Shown here: in pieces, positions 9,378 to 18,897 of the stretch | Layout of the letters: every line of letters starts with the position of its first letter | Position numbering within the stretch: the stretch's first letter is position 1 | Assembly: GCF_031846515.1 (NCBI RefSeq) | Contig: NZ_JAVRHO010000008.1 | Span: 1-64,000 of the forward strand | Origin: Autumnicola lenta | GTDB lineage: Bacteria; Bacteroidota; Bacteroidia; Flavobacteriales; Flavobacteriaceae | Direction: 5' to 3' | DNA: 64,000 nucleotides | The notes under the pieces: generated by a model | What the model was told of the DNA's origin: nothing | Database searches by the model: none | The model's input: the letters and a program-made list of their open reading frames with translations, nothing else | Position numbers and translations under genes: made by a program

Positions 9378-10033
9378 TGACGACTGCAGATTTATCCTTA
9401 CATCATCTTATAAAACCTTCTACAAAAACTGAAAATGCTCCGTTGGCAATCATGCTCCATGGCTATGGAAGCAATGAAAATGATTTGTTTTCTTTTGCGG
9501 GGGAACTTCCCGAAGAACTATTTATAATTTCTGTGCGCGCTCCACACCCAATGCAACCTTCCGGAAACGCATGGTTCGCTATCCATTGGAATAATACTGA
9601 CGGAAAATTCAGCGATGAAAATCAGGCGCGGGAATCAAGCGAAACGATCTCCCGTTTTATAGATGAAGCCGTTGCTGCTTATCCCGTAGATCCTGAAAAC
9701 GTTACCCTCATAGGTTTTAGCCAGGGAAGTATTTTAAGTTATGCTGCAAGCCTGTCTTATCCTGAAAAAGTGAAAAACGTGATTGCTTTAAGCGGATATG
9801 TTAATGAAGACCTTATGAAAGAAGGTTACGAAAAAAATGATTTTTCTCATTTATCGTTCTACTGTTCCCATGGTACACAGGATCAGGTTCTCCCTGTGCA
9901 ATGGGCCCGGAGAACAAAGCCTTTTCTCGATAATCTAAAAATCGAAAATGTATATTCTGAATTTCCTGTAGGTCACGGTGTGGCTCCGCAGAACTTTTTT
10001 GAATTAAAGGAGTGGCTAAAAAAGAGGATTTAG
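9377..10033 (+). CDS. Phospholipase/carboxylesterase family hydrolase
   Basis: An alpha/beta hydrolase of 218 residues from the phospholipase/carboxylesterase (YpfH/EstB-like) family. The catalytic triad can be placed: Ser115 in GFSQGS, Asp169 in GTQDQVLP and His200 in VGHGVAP. The oxyanion region LHGYGSNEND is at about 28-36. There is no signal peptide, so it is cytoplasmic and probably acts on small ester substrates. It is the last gene of the operon that starts with the Bat-type gene, and it converges on the next gene with a 4-base overlap at the stops. Confidence 0.9.
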   Translation: MTTADLSLHHLIKPSTKTENAPLAIMLHGYGSNENDLFSFAGELPEELFIISVRAPHPMQPSGNAWFAIHWNNTDGKFSDENQARESSETISRFIDEAVAAYPVDPENVTLIGFSQGSILSYAASLSYPEKVKNVIALSGYVNEDLMKEGYEKNDFSHLSFYCSHGTQDQVLPVQWARRTKPFLDNLKIENVYSEFPVGHGVAPQNFFELKEWLKKRI

Positions 10034-10530
10034 TCCAGTGGATATAAAAATGATTTTTCCGGAACAAGGGAAACTTGGCCATCTTCTTCTACAGAGTAGC
10101 TGAAGAAAACTTCGCCCCAATAAGTACCGTCGGTAAAGTCTGCCAATACCCATTTGTGATTAACGATTTTTATTTTGTTAATCCTCATATTCCCTTCCAT
10201 TCCTGCAAATGGAACGAACGGATTGTCCTGGGATGTACTGTTTCCACTAATCAGTTTATCCTGAATTATTGCTTTTACATCTTCAGGTGAAATGCCCCTT
10301 TCTTCAAAGTAGTTAAATGCGTCCTCGTTTCGGTCAATCGAAAAATAATCAGTTTCAGTACCTGCTGATAGTTTCAGGGAGTCGAGCTCTGCTTCTACTG
10401 CAGTTATTTGATTTTGAAGACCAGCTATACTTTCGTCCCGCGCATCGAGAATTTTTTTATCGTTTACATAAATGAATATGGTGAACAAGAGCGTGAAAAT
10501 GAACAAATACAGTAATATTTTACTCCGCAT
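10030..10530 (-). CDS. Hypothetical membrane-anchored coiled-coil protein
   Basis: A 166-residue protein with an N-terminal membrane helix (about 5-22), a likely short coiled coil (about 33-55) and a soluble C-terminal domain ending in FLYPLD. The TDGTYWGEVFFSYSVEEDG stretch looks like a small beta-rich domain. I do not recognise the family. Its start codon lies one base after the stop of the MBL-fold hydrolase gene, so translation is probably coupled. Its end overlaps the convergent esterase gene by 4 bases. Confidence 0.75.
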   Translation of the reverse strand: MRSKILLYLFIFTLLFTIFIYVNDKKILDARDESIAGLQNQITAVEAELDSLKLSAGTETDYFSIDRNEDAFNYFEERGISPEDVKAIIQDKLISGNSTSQDNPFVPFAGMEGNMRINKIKIVNHKWVLADFTDGTYWGEVFFSYSVEEDGQVSLVPEKSFLYPLD

Positions 10531-10531
10531 G

Positions 10532-11293
10532 CTAAATTTCTATTTTAAGATTATCATAAGCCAGGTGAACGTTCTCAGGAAGTTCATTTTCGACCTCATC
10601 ATGAAAACCCAGTAGATGGCTAATATGCGTTAAATAGGCTGTTTCCGGTTTTACTCTTTCAATAAATTTCAGGGCTTCTTCAAGATTAAAATGAGAATGG
10701 TGTGGTTCCCTGCGCAGCGCATTTACCACCAAAACCTTCACATCCCGAAGCTTTTCTACTTCTTCATCTTCAATAGACTTTAGATCTGTTAAGTAGGCGA
10801 AATCTTCAAACCTAAACCCAAAAACCTGAAGCCGGTTATGCCTAAAATCAATGGGAATTATAGTCAATCCTTCAAAAATGAAAGGCTTATTTTCTATTTC
10901 AAATTCTATAACACCCGGAGCTCCGGGATATTTATTTTCTGAAGCAAAAATATAATCGAAGCGGCTACGTAAAGCCTTCAGTACGCGTTTATGAGCAAAA
11001 ATAGGGATGTCACCCTGCCTGAAAAAAAACGGACGAATATCATCGAGTCCGGCCGTATGGTCATTATGCTCATGGGTATAAATAATTGCATCCAGCTTTT
11101 TCACGTTATTGGCCAGCATCTGGGACCTGAAATCGGGTCCGCAATCTACAAGCAGATTATAACCTGCCCATTCCACCAAAACCGAAACCCTGAGACGTGT
11201 GTCTTTTGGATTTTGGCTTAAACAAACGGGATGGTCGCTACCTATAATTGGGATGCCCTGTGATGTTCCTGTGCCTAAAAATCTTACCTTCAA
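10532..11293 (-). CDS. MBL-fold metallo-hydrolase (PhnP-like)
   Basis: A 253-residue metallo-beta-lactamase-fold hydrolase with the metal motif H74-x-H76-x-D78-H79 (THEHNDHTAG), an upstream LLVDCGPDFR metal-loop segment and later HH/H ligands (EPHHSHF, YLTHISH). The GTGTSQGIP start is typical of the PhnP / RNase Z-like phosphodiesterase branch. The substrate cannot be read from the sequence; phosphodiester cleavage is the usual chemistry. No phn genes are nearby, so a role in phosphonate breakdown is unlikely here. Divergently oriented from the next gene. Confidence 0.88.
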   Translation of the reverse strand: MKVRFLGTGTSQGIPIIGSDHPVCLSQNPKDTRLRVSVLVEWAGYNLLVDCGPDFRSQMLANNVKKLDAIIYTHEHNDHTAGLDDIRPFFFRQGDIPIFAHKRVLKALRSRFDYIFASENKYPGAPGVIEFEIENKPFIFEGLTIIPIDFRHNRLQVFGFRFEDFAYLTDLKSIEDEEVEKLRDVKVLVVNALRREPHHSHFNLEEALKFIERVKPETAYLTHISHLLGFHDEVENELPENVHLAYDNLKIEI

Positions 11294-11330
11294 GAAGTGT
11301 TTATTTTATCACAAAAGTAATTATATTTTT

Positions 11331-11359
11331 TTGTTTACCTCCCTCTTTTAGTACCTTTG
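11331..11359 (+). promoter_or_regulatory. Bacteroidota-type promoter
   Basis: TTG at 11331-11333 is followed after 18 bases by TACCTTTG at 11352-11359, a full match to the -7 consensus TAnnTTTG. It lies 37 bases upstream of the ATG at 11397. It is inferred from consensus only. Confidence 0.6.
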
Positions 11360-11396
11360 GTAGGCACGAAAATGAAATTCATTTAAAAGAAAAATT

Positions 11397-12869
11397 ATGC
11401 CAATTACTATAATGGGCGACAAGGAATTTGAAAATATTCCTTCTATAAAAAGCAAAGCACTTCGCATTAATTTAAATGACAATATCTACGGAACTTTTTC
11501 TGAAATTGGCGCTGGCCAGGAGACAGTAAGGAATTTCTTTAGAGCAGGTGGTGCTTCCGGAACTATAGCAAAAGCTATGAGTGCTTACGATAAGGACTTT
11601 AGTGATGCAATTTATGGAGTTGAAGATGATCGCCGATATGTTACAGAAGCACGCCTTAAAAGGATGCTTAGCCACGAAATTAACCTGATCGAAAAAAGGA
11701 TTTCCCGGGAAAAACATCCCGATAAACTTTTCTTTACCTATGCAAATACTGTAGCTACTATAGATTTTGCAAAGAAGTATAAAGGCCATGGATGGGTTGG
11801 TATCAAATACCAGGTGCGGCCGGAAGAAGACTACAACGAGATAAGCCTGCACGTAAGGTTTCATGAAAATGACGCCCGCCATCAACAGAATACACTAGGT
11901 ATTTTGGGTGTAAATTTAATTTACGGAGCTTATTATAAATATGACAATCCGAAGAAATTACTAAGATACCTTTACGATCATATAGACAAGGATCAGATAG
12001 AAATAGATACGATCAACTTTTCAGGACCACGTTTTAAAAATGTGGATAACCGACTTATGAGTCTGCAACTGGTTAAAAACGGAATGACAGACGCTGTGAT
12101 GTTCGCTCCCGACGGGAATAACGTTTTACCGGCCAAGATTCTTTACAAAAAGAACATTCTAGCGTTAAGAGGAAGTTTTCGTCCGGTAACAAAGGTGAAC
12201 ATGGACATGTATGAACGCTCTCTGGAACTTTTCCTCAGAGAGAATAAAGTTTCTGAAGAGAACACTGAAGTGATCTTTGAAATCACCCTCTCCAACCTTA
12301 GAGCTGAAGGGGAGATTGATGAAAGGGATTTCATGGATCGTGCAGAACTGCTCTGTTCCCTGGGACAAACTGTAATGATTTCCAATTTCCAGGAGTATTA
12401 CAGAGTTGTTGAATATTTCTCCAGATATTCCAAGCAGAGAATGGGACTTGCCATGGGTGTAAATAACCTTGTGGATGTTTTTGATGAAAAATACTACCGA
12501 CACCTTAGCGGCGGAATACTGGAAGCCTTCGGAAAACTATTCTTTAAAGACCTGAAGGTTTATTTATACCCACTCAAAGATCCTGAAACAGGAAAAATTA
12601 CTACGAGTGAGGATATGAAAGTACATCCAAGAATGAAGGAGTTGTACAAGTTCTTTAAATACAATGGCAGGGTTGAAGATATTGAAAATTATAATCCTGA
12701 AATCCTGGATATTTACTCACGCGAAATCCTCCAGATGATAAGCGAAGGCAAAGAAGGCTGGGAGGAAATGCTGCCTGAGAACACGGCATCTATGATTAAG
12801 GAACTAAACCTTTTTCATTACAAAGAGAATAAGAAAAAAGCAGAAACCGAAAAAGCAGAAATTAAATAA
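11397..12869 (+). CDS. Conserved flavobacterial protein, function unknown
   Basis: A 490-residue cytoplasmic protein without signal peptide or membrane helix. The N-terminus (INLNDNIYGTFSEIGAGQET) and the central region are soluble and well ordered, and the last 20 residues are Lys/Glu rich. I recognise it as a protein found widely in flavobacteria that has been given conflicting names in annotations (including nicotinate-nucleotide adenylyltransferase and TonB-dependent receptor). I see no evidence for either: there is no nucleotidyltransferase HxGH motif and no beta-barrel. A strong promoter sits upstream and a strong terminator follows. Function unknown. Confidence 0.85.
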   Translation: MPITIMGDKEFENIPSIKSKALRINLNDNIYGTFSEIGAGQETVRNFFRAGGASGTIAKAMSAYDKDFSDAIYGVEDDRRYVTEARLKRMLSHEINLIEKRISREKHPDKLFFTYANTVATIDFAKKYKGHGWVGIKYQVRPEEDYNEISLHVRFHENDARHQQNTLGILGVNLIYGAYYKYDNPKKLLRYLYDHIDKDQIEIDTINFSGPRFKNVDNRLMSLQLVKNGMTDAVMFAPDGNNVLPAKILYKKNILALRGSFRPVTKVNMDMYERSLELFLRENKVSEENTEVIFEITLSNLRAEGEIDERDFMDRAELLCSLGQTVMISNFQEYYRVVEYFSRYSKQRMGLAMGVNNLVDVFDEKYYRHLSGGILEAFGKLFFKDLKVYLYPLKDPETGKITTSEDMKVHPRMKELYKFFKYNGRVEDIENYNPEILDIYSREILQMISEGKEGWEEMLPENTASMIKELNLFHYKENKKKAETEKAEIK

Positions 12870-12881
12870 ATCTTTCGGATC

Positions 12882-12937
12882 AAATTAAAAAGCGAGGGGC
12901 TGAAAATTGCAATTTTCAGCCCCTCGCTTTTTAATTT
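12882..12937. terminator. Bidirectional terminator, perfect 28-bp inverted repeat
   Basis: The left arm 12882-12909 is the exact reverse complement of the right arm 12910-12937. The GC core (gcgaggggct) is flanked by A and T runs on both sides. It lies between two convergent genes, 13 bases after one stop and 14 before the other, so it can end transcription from either side. Confidence 0.92.
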
Positions 12938-12950
12938 AATATTTGTTGTT

Positions 12951-14267
12951 TTAAGCTATCCGCTCAATTTTGGCACCTATTGCTTTTAGGCGTTCATCAA
13001 TATTCTCGTAGCCACGGTCAATTTGTTCAATATTATGAATCACCGAGGTTCCTTTTGCAGACAAAGCCGCTATTAACAAAGAAATTCCGGCACGAATATC
13101 CGGAGAACTCATTGTAGTAGCCTTTAAGGTAGATTTAAAGTCATGACCTATTACAGTGGCCCTGTGCGGATCGCAAAGAATAATCTTGGCTCCCATATCT
13201 ATAAGCTTATCCACAAAAAACAAACGGCTCTCAAACATCTTTTGATGTATAAGCACACTTCCTCTTGCCTGTGTGGCAACAACAAGCAGGATGCTCAGTA
13301 AATCGGGCGTAAATCCCGGCCATGGAGCATCACTAATGTTCATTATAGAACCATCAATAAAATTTTGCACCTCATATCCATTGGTATGTGCAGGAATGTG
13401 AATATCATCCCCCTGCTGCTCTATAGTAATTCCAAGTTTTCTGAACGTATTTGGAATAACACCCAACATATTCCAATTCACGTTCTTAATAGTTATTTCG
13501 CTCCTGGTCATTGCAGCAAGCCCTATCCAGGATCCTATTTCTACCATATCTGGTAAGATCCGATGACTGCATCCGCCCAGTTCATTCACACCCTCTATAG
13601 TTAGAAGGTTAGATCCCACGCCGCCTATTTTGGCACCCATGGAATTTAACATTTTACAGAGTTGTTGTAAATAAGGTTCACAGGCAGCATTGTAAATAGT
13701 TGTAATACCTTTAGCCAGAACAGCTGCCATTACAATATTGGCAGTCCCGGTGACTGAAGCCTCTTCAAGAAGCATATAACTGCCCTTTAGGCCGCCTTCG
13801 GGTGCTTCCACCCCGTAAAAACGTTCTTCTTTATTATACCTGAATTTTGCTCCGAGCTTAATAAAACCTTCAAAGTGTGTATCAAGACGTCTTCTTCCTA
13901 TTTTATCGCCGCCGGGTCTTGGAATATAACCTTTTCCAAACCTCGCCAGTAAAGGTCCAACTATCATAATAGAACCCCTTAATCCGCTACCGTCTATTTT
14001 AAATTGTTCGCTCTGTAAATAATCCAGGTCGAGCTCATCACTTGTAAAAGTGTAGCTTCCCTCCCCTCTATTTTCTACTTTAACACCCAAATTGGAAAGT
14101 AGCCGGATGAGTTTATTTACATCCAGAATATCAGGAATATTATCTATTGTAACTTGTTCTGAGGTGAGCAGAACAGCGCAAAGTATTTGGAGAGCCTCGT
14201 TCTTTGCACCCTGTGGCTGAATACTGCCACTTAGCCGTTGCCCTCCCTCTATCTGGAAAGATCCCAT
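12951..14267 (-). CDS. murA: UDP-N-acetylglucosamine 1-carboxyvinyltransferase
   Basis: Transfers enolpyruvate from PEP to UDP-GlcNAc, the first committed step of peptidoglycan synthesis. The 438-residue length is normal. The conserved Lys22-Asn23 of the substrate site (PQGAKNEALQ) is present. The catalytic loop reads PRPGGDKIGRRRLDTH: the residue that is Cys115 in E. coli is Asp121 here. In Mycobacterium tuberculosis and Chlamydia this same change keeps activity but prevents fosfomycin alkylation. Likely cotranscribed with the DUF4290 gene 15 bases upstream. Confidence 0.97.
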   Translation of the reverse strand: MGSFQIEGGQRLSGSIQPQGAKNEALQILCAVLLTSEQVTIDNIPDILDVNKLIRLLSNLGVKVENRGEGSYTFTSDELDLDYLQSEQFKIDGSGLRGSIMIVGPLLARFGKGYIPRPGGDKIGRRRLDTHFEGFIKLGAKFRYNKEERFYGVEAPEGGLKGSYMLLEEASVTGTANIVMAAVLAKGITTIYNAACEPYLQQLCKMLNSMGAKIGGVGSNLLTIEGVNELGGCSHRILPDMVEIGSWIGLAAMTRSEITIKNVNWNMLGVIPNTFRKLGITIEQQGDDIHIPAHTNGYEVQNFIDGSIMNISDAPWPGFTPDLLSILLVVATQARGSVLIHQKMFESRLFFVDKLIDMGAKIILCDPHRATVIGHDFKSTLKATTMSSPDIRAGISLLIAALSAKGTSVIHNIEQIDRGYENIDERLKAIGAKIERIA

Positions 14268-14282
14268 GTATATTTATCGATT

Positions 14283-14915
14283 TTAATAGCGTTTACGGCC
14301 CTTTTTAGTTGGTTTTTTAGAATTGCTCTTTGTGCTTTTCTTTCTTCCGCGCAGTAGATTGGAAGAATCACTAAGATCCTCGTCAGAGTTTTTCAGATTC
14401 AATTCCCCGCCGCTAAGCTCCCTTAGATGTTCAAAAATAACATTATCGTCAACCGTATCCCTGTTCCAGTTAAGAAAGGATTTTTTCATATGGTTGGCAA
14501 TAGTAAAAACCAAAGCATCTTTTAATGGACCTTCATCATACTCCTTGGCTTCGTCTATCATCCGCTTAATATTATTTCCGTAGAAGCGATACTTCGGGAA
14601 ATTTTGAGGATACGCTAAAGGTTCTGGTCGCTCTTCCAATATTTCTCTGGAAGGCTTGGGAAAAGGTGACTCTACATCCAATTTAAAATCACTGATAATA
14701 AATAACTGATCCCACAATTTATGCTGAAAATCGGGTACATCCCTTAGATGCGGATTCATGTTACCCATAACCGCAATAATGGATCGGGCAACTTTGTTGC
14801 GCTCTTTATCGTCTTCAATCTCTACGGTGTGTTCAACCATTTTTTGCAAATGGCGACCGTATTCAGGAATAATTAATTGGCTCCTTTCAGAGTTATATTC
14901 TAATGCGTTTGTCAA
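14283..14915 (-). CDS. DUF4290 family protein
   Basis: A 210-residue soluble protein of the DUF4290 family, found in Bacteroidota and often beside murA, as here. The N-terminal two thirds are ordered. The last 30 residues are strongly basic with repeated Lys/Ser/Arg, which suggests a nucleic-acid- or membrane-binding tail. No catalytic motif is visible. It precedes murA by 15 bases on the same strand. Function is unknown; a link to envelope growth is only suggested by the neighbour. Confidence 0.85.
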   Translation of the reverse strand: MTNALEYNSERSQLIIPEYGRHLQKMVEHTVEIEDDKERNKVARSIIAVMGNMNPHLRDVPDFQHKLWDQLFIISDFKLDVESPFPKPSREILEERPEPLAYPQNFPKYRFYGNNIKRMIDEAKEYDEGPLKDALVFTIANHMKKSFLNWNRDTVDDNVIFEHLRELSGGELNLKNSDEDLSDSSNLLRGRKKSTKSNSKKPTKKGRKRY

Positions 14916-15026
14916 ATTTGAAATTTATAAGGTGATAAAAAATTGCAGAAGTTTTAAAACGTTTGCAAAATACTAAATTTAATTAAGGAAAGACAGGAAA
15001 TAATCTGCTTTTATTTGGCTGAATAT

Positions 15027-15317
15027 TTAAAGCGAAATCACGCCTTTTACTTCCCTTCCAACCTCTTTATATTTCTCGATTACGGCATCGGGATTCTTCA
15101 TCCTTACATTAATGGAAACACTGGTATACTTACCATTTTTGGATTTTTTTGTAGTAATTACTGCTCCCAAATTGTCAAATATCGATTCTATTTGTTTTAT
15201 TTCCTTAGCATTAGTAGGAACAATAAATTTATACAGATATTCTGATGGCCATAAGGATGTATCCTGTAATTGCGTCTTTAATTTATCGTAAAATTCATCG
15301 TTTTTCTCTTCACTCAT
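15027..15317 (-). CDS. DUF493 family protein
   Basis: A 96-residue protein of the DUF493 (YbeD-like) family, which has a small ferredoxin-like alpha/beta fold related to regulatory ACT-type domains. The family pattern is seen in PTNAKEIKQIESIF and in the C-terminal SINVRMKNPDAVIEKYKEV. It is cytoplasmic. A possible promoter -7 element TATCTTTG lies on the minus strand at 15344-15351, 27 bases upstream. The gene is divergent from the P-loop ATPase gene. No specific role can be inferred. Confidence 0.85.
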   Translation of the reverse strand: MSEEKNDEFYDKLKTQLQDTSLWPSEYLYKFIVPTNAKEIKQIESIFDNLGAVITTKKSKNGKYTSVSINVRMKNPDAVIEKYKEVGREVKGVISL

Positions 15318-15402
15318 AATTTTTTCCCTTCATTTTAATATTGCAAAGATACAAGGAATGCTTTCATTTTTATAATCAAATTCAAATACCGAAATTTGCA
15401 GT

Positions 15403-15942
15403 GTGAAAAAGAAAAAAATTATTATCACCGGTGGCCCGGGTACTGGAAAATCTTCAATCGTTCATCATCTTGAAGAACTGAATTATAAATGCCTTCATGA
15501 AATCTCACGAGATGTTATACGCGAGGCACAACTAAACGGAATTGAACAACTATTCCTTGAGGATCCCCTACTTTTTAGCAGGAAACTTATGGAGGGCCGA
15601 ATTGATCAGTTTCGTGAAGCAGAAGAGAATCCTTCAGAAATCATTTTTATAGACCGTGGAATTCCAGATGTCACTGCATATATGGATTATCTTGGCACAG
15701 AATATCCGGAAGAGTTTGTGGAGCCCTCTCGTAAGTATAAGTACGATAAAATCTTTATTCTGCCACCCTGGAGAGCAATTTATAAGAGTGACAATGAGCG
15801 TTATGAATCCTTTGACCAGGCAAGCAAAATTTCCATATATCTAAATAACACCTATGAATCTTATGGTTACCAGCCAATTCTGGTACCTGAGGCCAGTATT
15901 GAGGAAAGAGCTAACTTTATCCTCAATAATTTAGGATCTTAA
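15403..15942 (+). CDS. P-loop NTPase (AAA_28-type)
   Basis: A 179-residue ATP-binding protein with Walker A GGPGTGKSS (about 10-18) and an IIFIDRG segment resembling Walker B near 79-85. It belongs to the AAA_28 group, often annotated as a predicted ATPase or kinase; the target is unknown. The start is GTG, the only start that keeps the Walker A strand intact. It is followed by recQ with 2 bases between stop and start, so it is probably cotranscribed with recQ and fmt. Confidence 0.82.
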   Translation: MKKKKIIITGGPGTGKSSIVHHLEELNYKCLHEISRDVIREAQLNGIEQLFLEDPLLFSRKLMEGRIDQFREAEENPSEIIFIDRGIPDVTAYMDYLGTEYPEEFVEPSRKYKYDKIFILPPWRAIYKSDNERYESFDQASKISIYLNNTYESYGYQPILVPEASIEERANFILNNLGS

Positions 15943-15944
15943 AA

Positions 15945-17849
15945 TTGCAGGAAGCACAACATATACTACAGAAGTTCTGGGGGCACTCAGAATTCAGGCC
16001 GCAGCAATGGCCAATAATTTCAGCCCTGCTAAGCAAAGAAGATGTGGTTGCCCTGCTTCCCACAGGTGGTGGTAAATCAGTTTGTTTTCAAATTCCCGCA
16101 CTTATGCAGGAAGGGATTTGCATTGTGGTTTCACCTTTAATTGCACTTATAAACGACCAGGTAAACGCGCTACAGGCCAAGAACATTAAGGCTATGGCCC
16201 TCACCGGCGGCATGCGCTATAACGATCTGGATAAAAACCTGGACAACTGCATCTATGGAAATTATAAATTCCTGTACCTCTCGCCAGAACGTTTGCAGCA
16301 GGATCTTGTCCAGGAGCGCATCAGGCAGATGCATGTTAGCCTTATTGCCATAGATGAAGCGCATTGTATTTCCCAATGGGGTCACGATTTTAGGCCGGCT
16401 TACAGAAATATTGCCATTTTGCGGGACATTCAACCCGAAGTTCCTCTTGCAGCCTTAACCGCCACTGCCACTGCAGAAGTGATAGAAGATATGAAGACAG
16501 AACTGCTGATGCCAGAAGCTCAGGTAATAAAACGTTCTTTTGAGAGGGAAAATATCGCCTACAATGTTCTGAATGCTGAGGATAAATTTTATCGGCTATT
16601 TCAACTCCTGAATAGTAAAGAAGAAACTGCTATTATTTATGTTCGAAGCAGGAACGCCACTATAGAAATTACAGACCATCTAAAGAAAAGCGGCTATAGC
16701 GCTGAAGCTTTTCACGGCGGATTAAAGAATGAGGATAAAGCCGACAAACTGGAAAAATGGCTGCGCAACGATTTTTACATCATGGTGGCCACTACTGCCT
16801 TTGGAATGGGTATCGATAAGCCTGATGTTAGGCAGGTAATCCATTTGAATCTTCCCGAAAGCCTGGAAAGTTACTTTCAGGAAGCAGGACGCGCAGGAAG
16901 AGATGAAAGACCGGCTGTTTCGACGATTATTACCAATACCGGCGATATCCCAATACTTAAAAATCAATTCCTGGTAAACCTTCCCAACGTTGAAGATGTA
17001 AAACTGGTTTACAAAAAACTAAATTCCTATTTCAGGATAGCTTACGGAGAGGGTGAGAATGAAAATTTTGATTTTAATTTTTCTGAATTTTGTTCCCAGT
17101 ATAACCTGAATTCCCATAAAACCTACAACACGCTTCAAATGCTGGATCGTTGCAGCATTATACGACTTTCGCAACAATTTCAAAAGAAAACAGAGATACA
17201 GTTTATAGTGTCTGCCAATCGGCTTACGCATTATCTTCAGGAAAATGAAGCTGCTGATAAAATTGTTAAATCCATCTTGAGGACCTATGGCGGAATTTTT
17301 GAAAACAAGATAAATGTTGGTCTTGCTTCAGTATGTAAGAAAGCTTCCATCCCCGAAGATAAAGCAATAGAAATTCTTAAGAAGCTGGAAAGAGATGAAG
17401 TTATAGATTTCACTTATTCCCAACAGGACGCTGCGGTGACTTTTCTTGTTCCGCGGGAAGACGACACCACTATAAATCCCGTAGCTGAATATATCCGGCT
17501 TCACCAGAAAAATAAAAAAGATAAAATTGAGGCTGTTCTTTATTATATTAATAATAGAGAGGTTTGCAGAAGCATTCAATTACTTTCCTATTTTGGAGAA
17601 AAGACAGAAAAGCCCTGTAGAATATGTTCTGTCTGTCTTGAGCACAGCATTCCGCTTTCCAGGAAAGAAATGAACAGTATATACAAAGAACTTGCTTTTC
17701 ATTTAAAAGAAAAAGATTTTTCTTCGAGAGAATTGACCGAAAAAATTTCCTTTCCAGAGAAACATATATTAAAAGTGCTACAGCTGTTAATCGAAAAAGG
17801 AATTATTACGCGAACCAGCAGTAACCAATATAAAATCAATCAGAAATGA
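15945..17849 (+). CDS. recQ: RecQ family ATP-dependent DNA helicase
   Basis: A 3'-5' DNA helicase of 634 residues used in recombination and replication-fork repair. Helicase motifs are complete: motif I LPTGGGKS at 38-45, motif II DEAH at 137-140, then TAFGMGIDKPDVR and QEAGRAGRDERPA. A zinc-binding region with CRSIQLLSYFGE and CRICSVC follows, then a winged helix. No separate HRDC domain is obvious, so it is of the short RecQ type common in Bacteroidota. The start is TTG. It overlaps fmt by 4 bases. Confidence 0.95.
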   Translation: MQEAQHILQKFWGHSEFRPQQWPIISALLSKEDVVALLPTGGGKSVCFQIPALMQEGICIVVSPLIALINDQVNALQAKNIKAMALTGGMRYNDLDKNLDNCIYGNYKFLYLSPERLQQDLVQERIRQMHVSLIAIDEAHCISQWGHDFRPAYRNIAILRDIQPEVPLAALTATATAEVIEDMKTELLMPEAQVIKRSFERENIAYNVLNAEDKFYRLFQLLNSKEETAIIYVRSRNATIEITDHLKKSGYSAEAFHGGLKNEDKADKLEKWLRNDFYIMVATTAFGMGIDKPDVRQVIHLNLPESLESYFQEAGRAGRDERPAVSTIITNTGDIPILKNQFLVNLPNVEDVKLVYKKLNSYFRIAYGEGENENFDFNFSEFCSQYNLNSHKTYNTLQMLDRCSIIRLSQQFQKKTEIQFIVSANRLTHYLQENEAADKIVKSILRTYGGIFENKINVGLASVCKKASIPEDKAIEILKKLERDEVIDFTYSQQDAAVTFLVPREDDTTINPVAEYIRLHQKNKKDKIEAVLYYINNREVCRSIQLLSYFGEKTEKPCRICSVCLEHSIPLSRKEMNSIYKELAFHLKEKDFSSRELTEKISFPEKHILKVLQLLIEKGIITRTSSNQYKINQK

Positions 17850-18793
17850 GAGACCTTAGAATCGTATTTATGGGTACACCGGAATTTGCGGTGACCAGCC
17901 TTAGAAAAATTATTGAAGCCGGTTACAACGTGGTCGGAGTAATTACAGCACCAGATCGTCCTGCCGGAAGGGGAAGAAAACTTCAGCAGAGTGACGTAAA
18001 AAAATATGCACTGGAGCAGGATCTAAAGATACTGCAACCAACAAACTTACAATCTAAAGATTTTCAGCAGGAATTACAGCAACTCCAACCAAATGTGCAG
18101 GTGGTGGTAGCCTTTAGAATGCTGCCAAAGTTGGTTTGGGCTTTACCCGAACACGGCACGTTTAATTTACATGCATCGCTCCTGCCCCAGTATCGTGGCG
18201 CGGCACCAATTAACTGGAGTATCATTAACGGCGATGAAACAACAGGAGTTTCTACATTTTATATTGATGAGAAAATAGATACGGGGGCCATGATCCTGCA
18301 ACGGCAATTATCGATTGGAGAAAATGAAAATGTGGGAGAATTACATGACCGATTAATGAAAAGTGGGGCTGATCTCATTTTAGAAACACTGGAACTCATA
18401 AAGAGTGATAAAGTAAAAACCACTTTGCAGGAAGAAAATGATCATTTAAAACCTGCACCTAAACTCACAAAGGAGAATACAAAGATTAACTGGGAGAGGC
18501 CAGTAGCAGAAATTTATAACCTTATAAGAGGTCTAAATCCTTATCCTGCTGCATGGAGCATCCTGCAAAATGCTTCAGAAGAATATAAGGTGAAAATTTT
18601 TGAAGCCGAAAAAATATTAGATTTACATGAATTGCCGGCGGGCACCATAGTATTAAATGATAAAAAACTGAAAGTCGCAGCACCTGATGGTTTTCTTCAA
18701 ATTGGTGAAATGCAACTTCCGGGAAAGAGAAAAATGGCAATTCATGACCTGCTAAACGGTTTCAGTTTCGATTCTGAAGCAAAAATGCTCTGA
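17846..18793 (+). CDS. fmt: Methionyl-tRNA formyltransferase
   Basis: Formylates the initiator Met-tRNA using 10-formyl-THF. The catalytic residues Asn107, His109 (FNLHASLLP) and Asp145 (IDTGAM) match the E. coli Asn106, His108 and Asp144. The YRGAAPINW loop is intact and the C-terminal tRNA-binding domain is present. At 315 residues it has full length. It overlaps recQ by 4 bases (ATGA), so translation should be coupled to the helicase gene. Confidence 0.97.
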   Translation: MRDLRIVFMGTPEFAVTSLRKIIEAGYNVVGVITAPDRPAGRGRKLQQSDVKKYALEQDLKILQPTNLQSKDFQQELQQLQPNVQVVVAFRMLPKLVWALPEHGTFNLHASLLPQYRGAAPINWSIINGDETTGVSTFYIDEKIDTGAMILQRQLSIGENENVGELHDRLMKSGADLILETLELIKSDKVKTTLQEENDHLKPAPKLTKENTKINWERPVAEIYNLIRGLNPYPAAWSILQNASEEYKVKIFEAEKILDLHELPAGTIVLNDKKLKVAAPDGFLQIGEMQLPGKRKMAIHDLLNGFSFDSEAKML

Positions 18794-18897
18794 GGCCTTG
18801 TGCCTGCTGAAATCATAAAAAATCAATTTTTGCAAGACTTCTTTGTTAACAAAAAGCCAAAGTTATTAACAATAAACTGCATTTCCCTTGATATTAC

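Noticed and set aside
11397..12869. Calling the 490-residue protein an adenylyltransferase or TonB receptor
   Set aside because: No HxGH motif, signal peptide, plug or barrel is visible.
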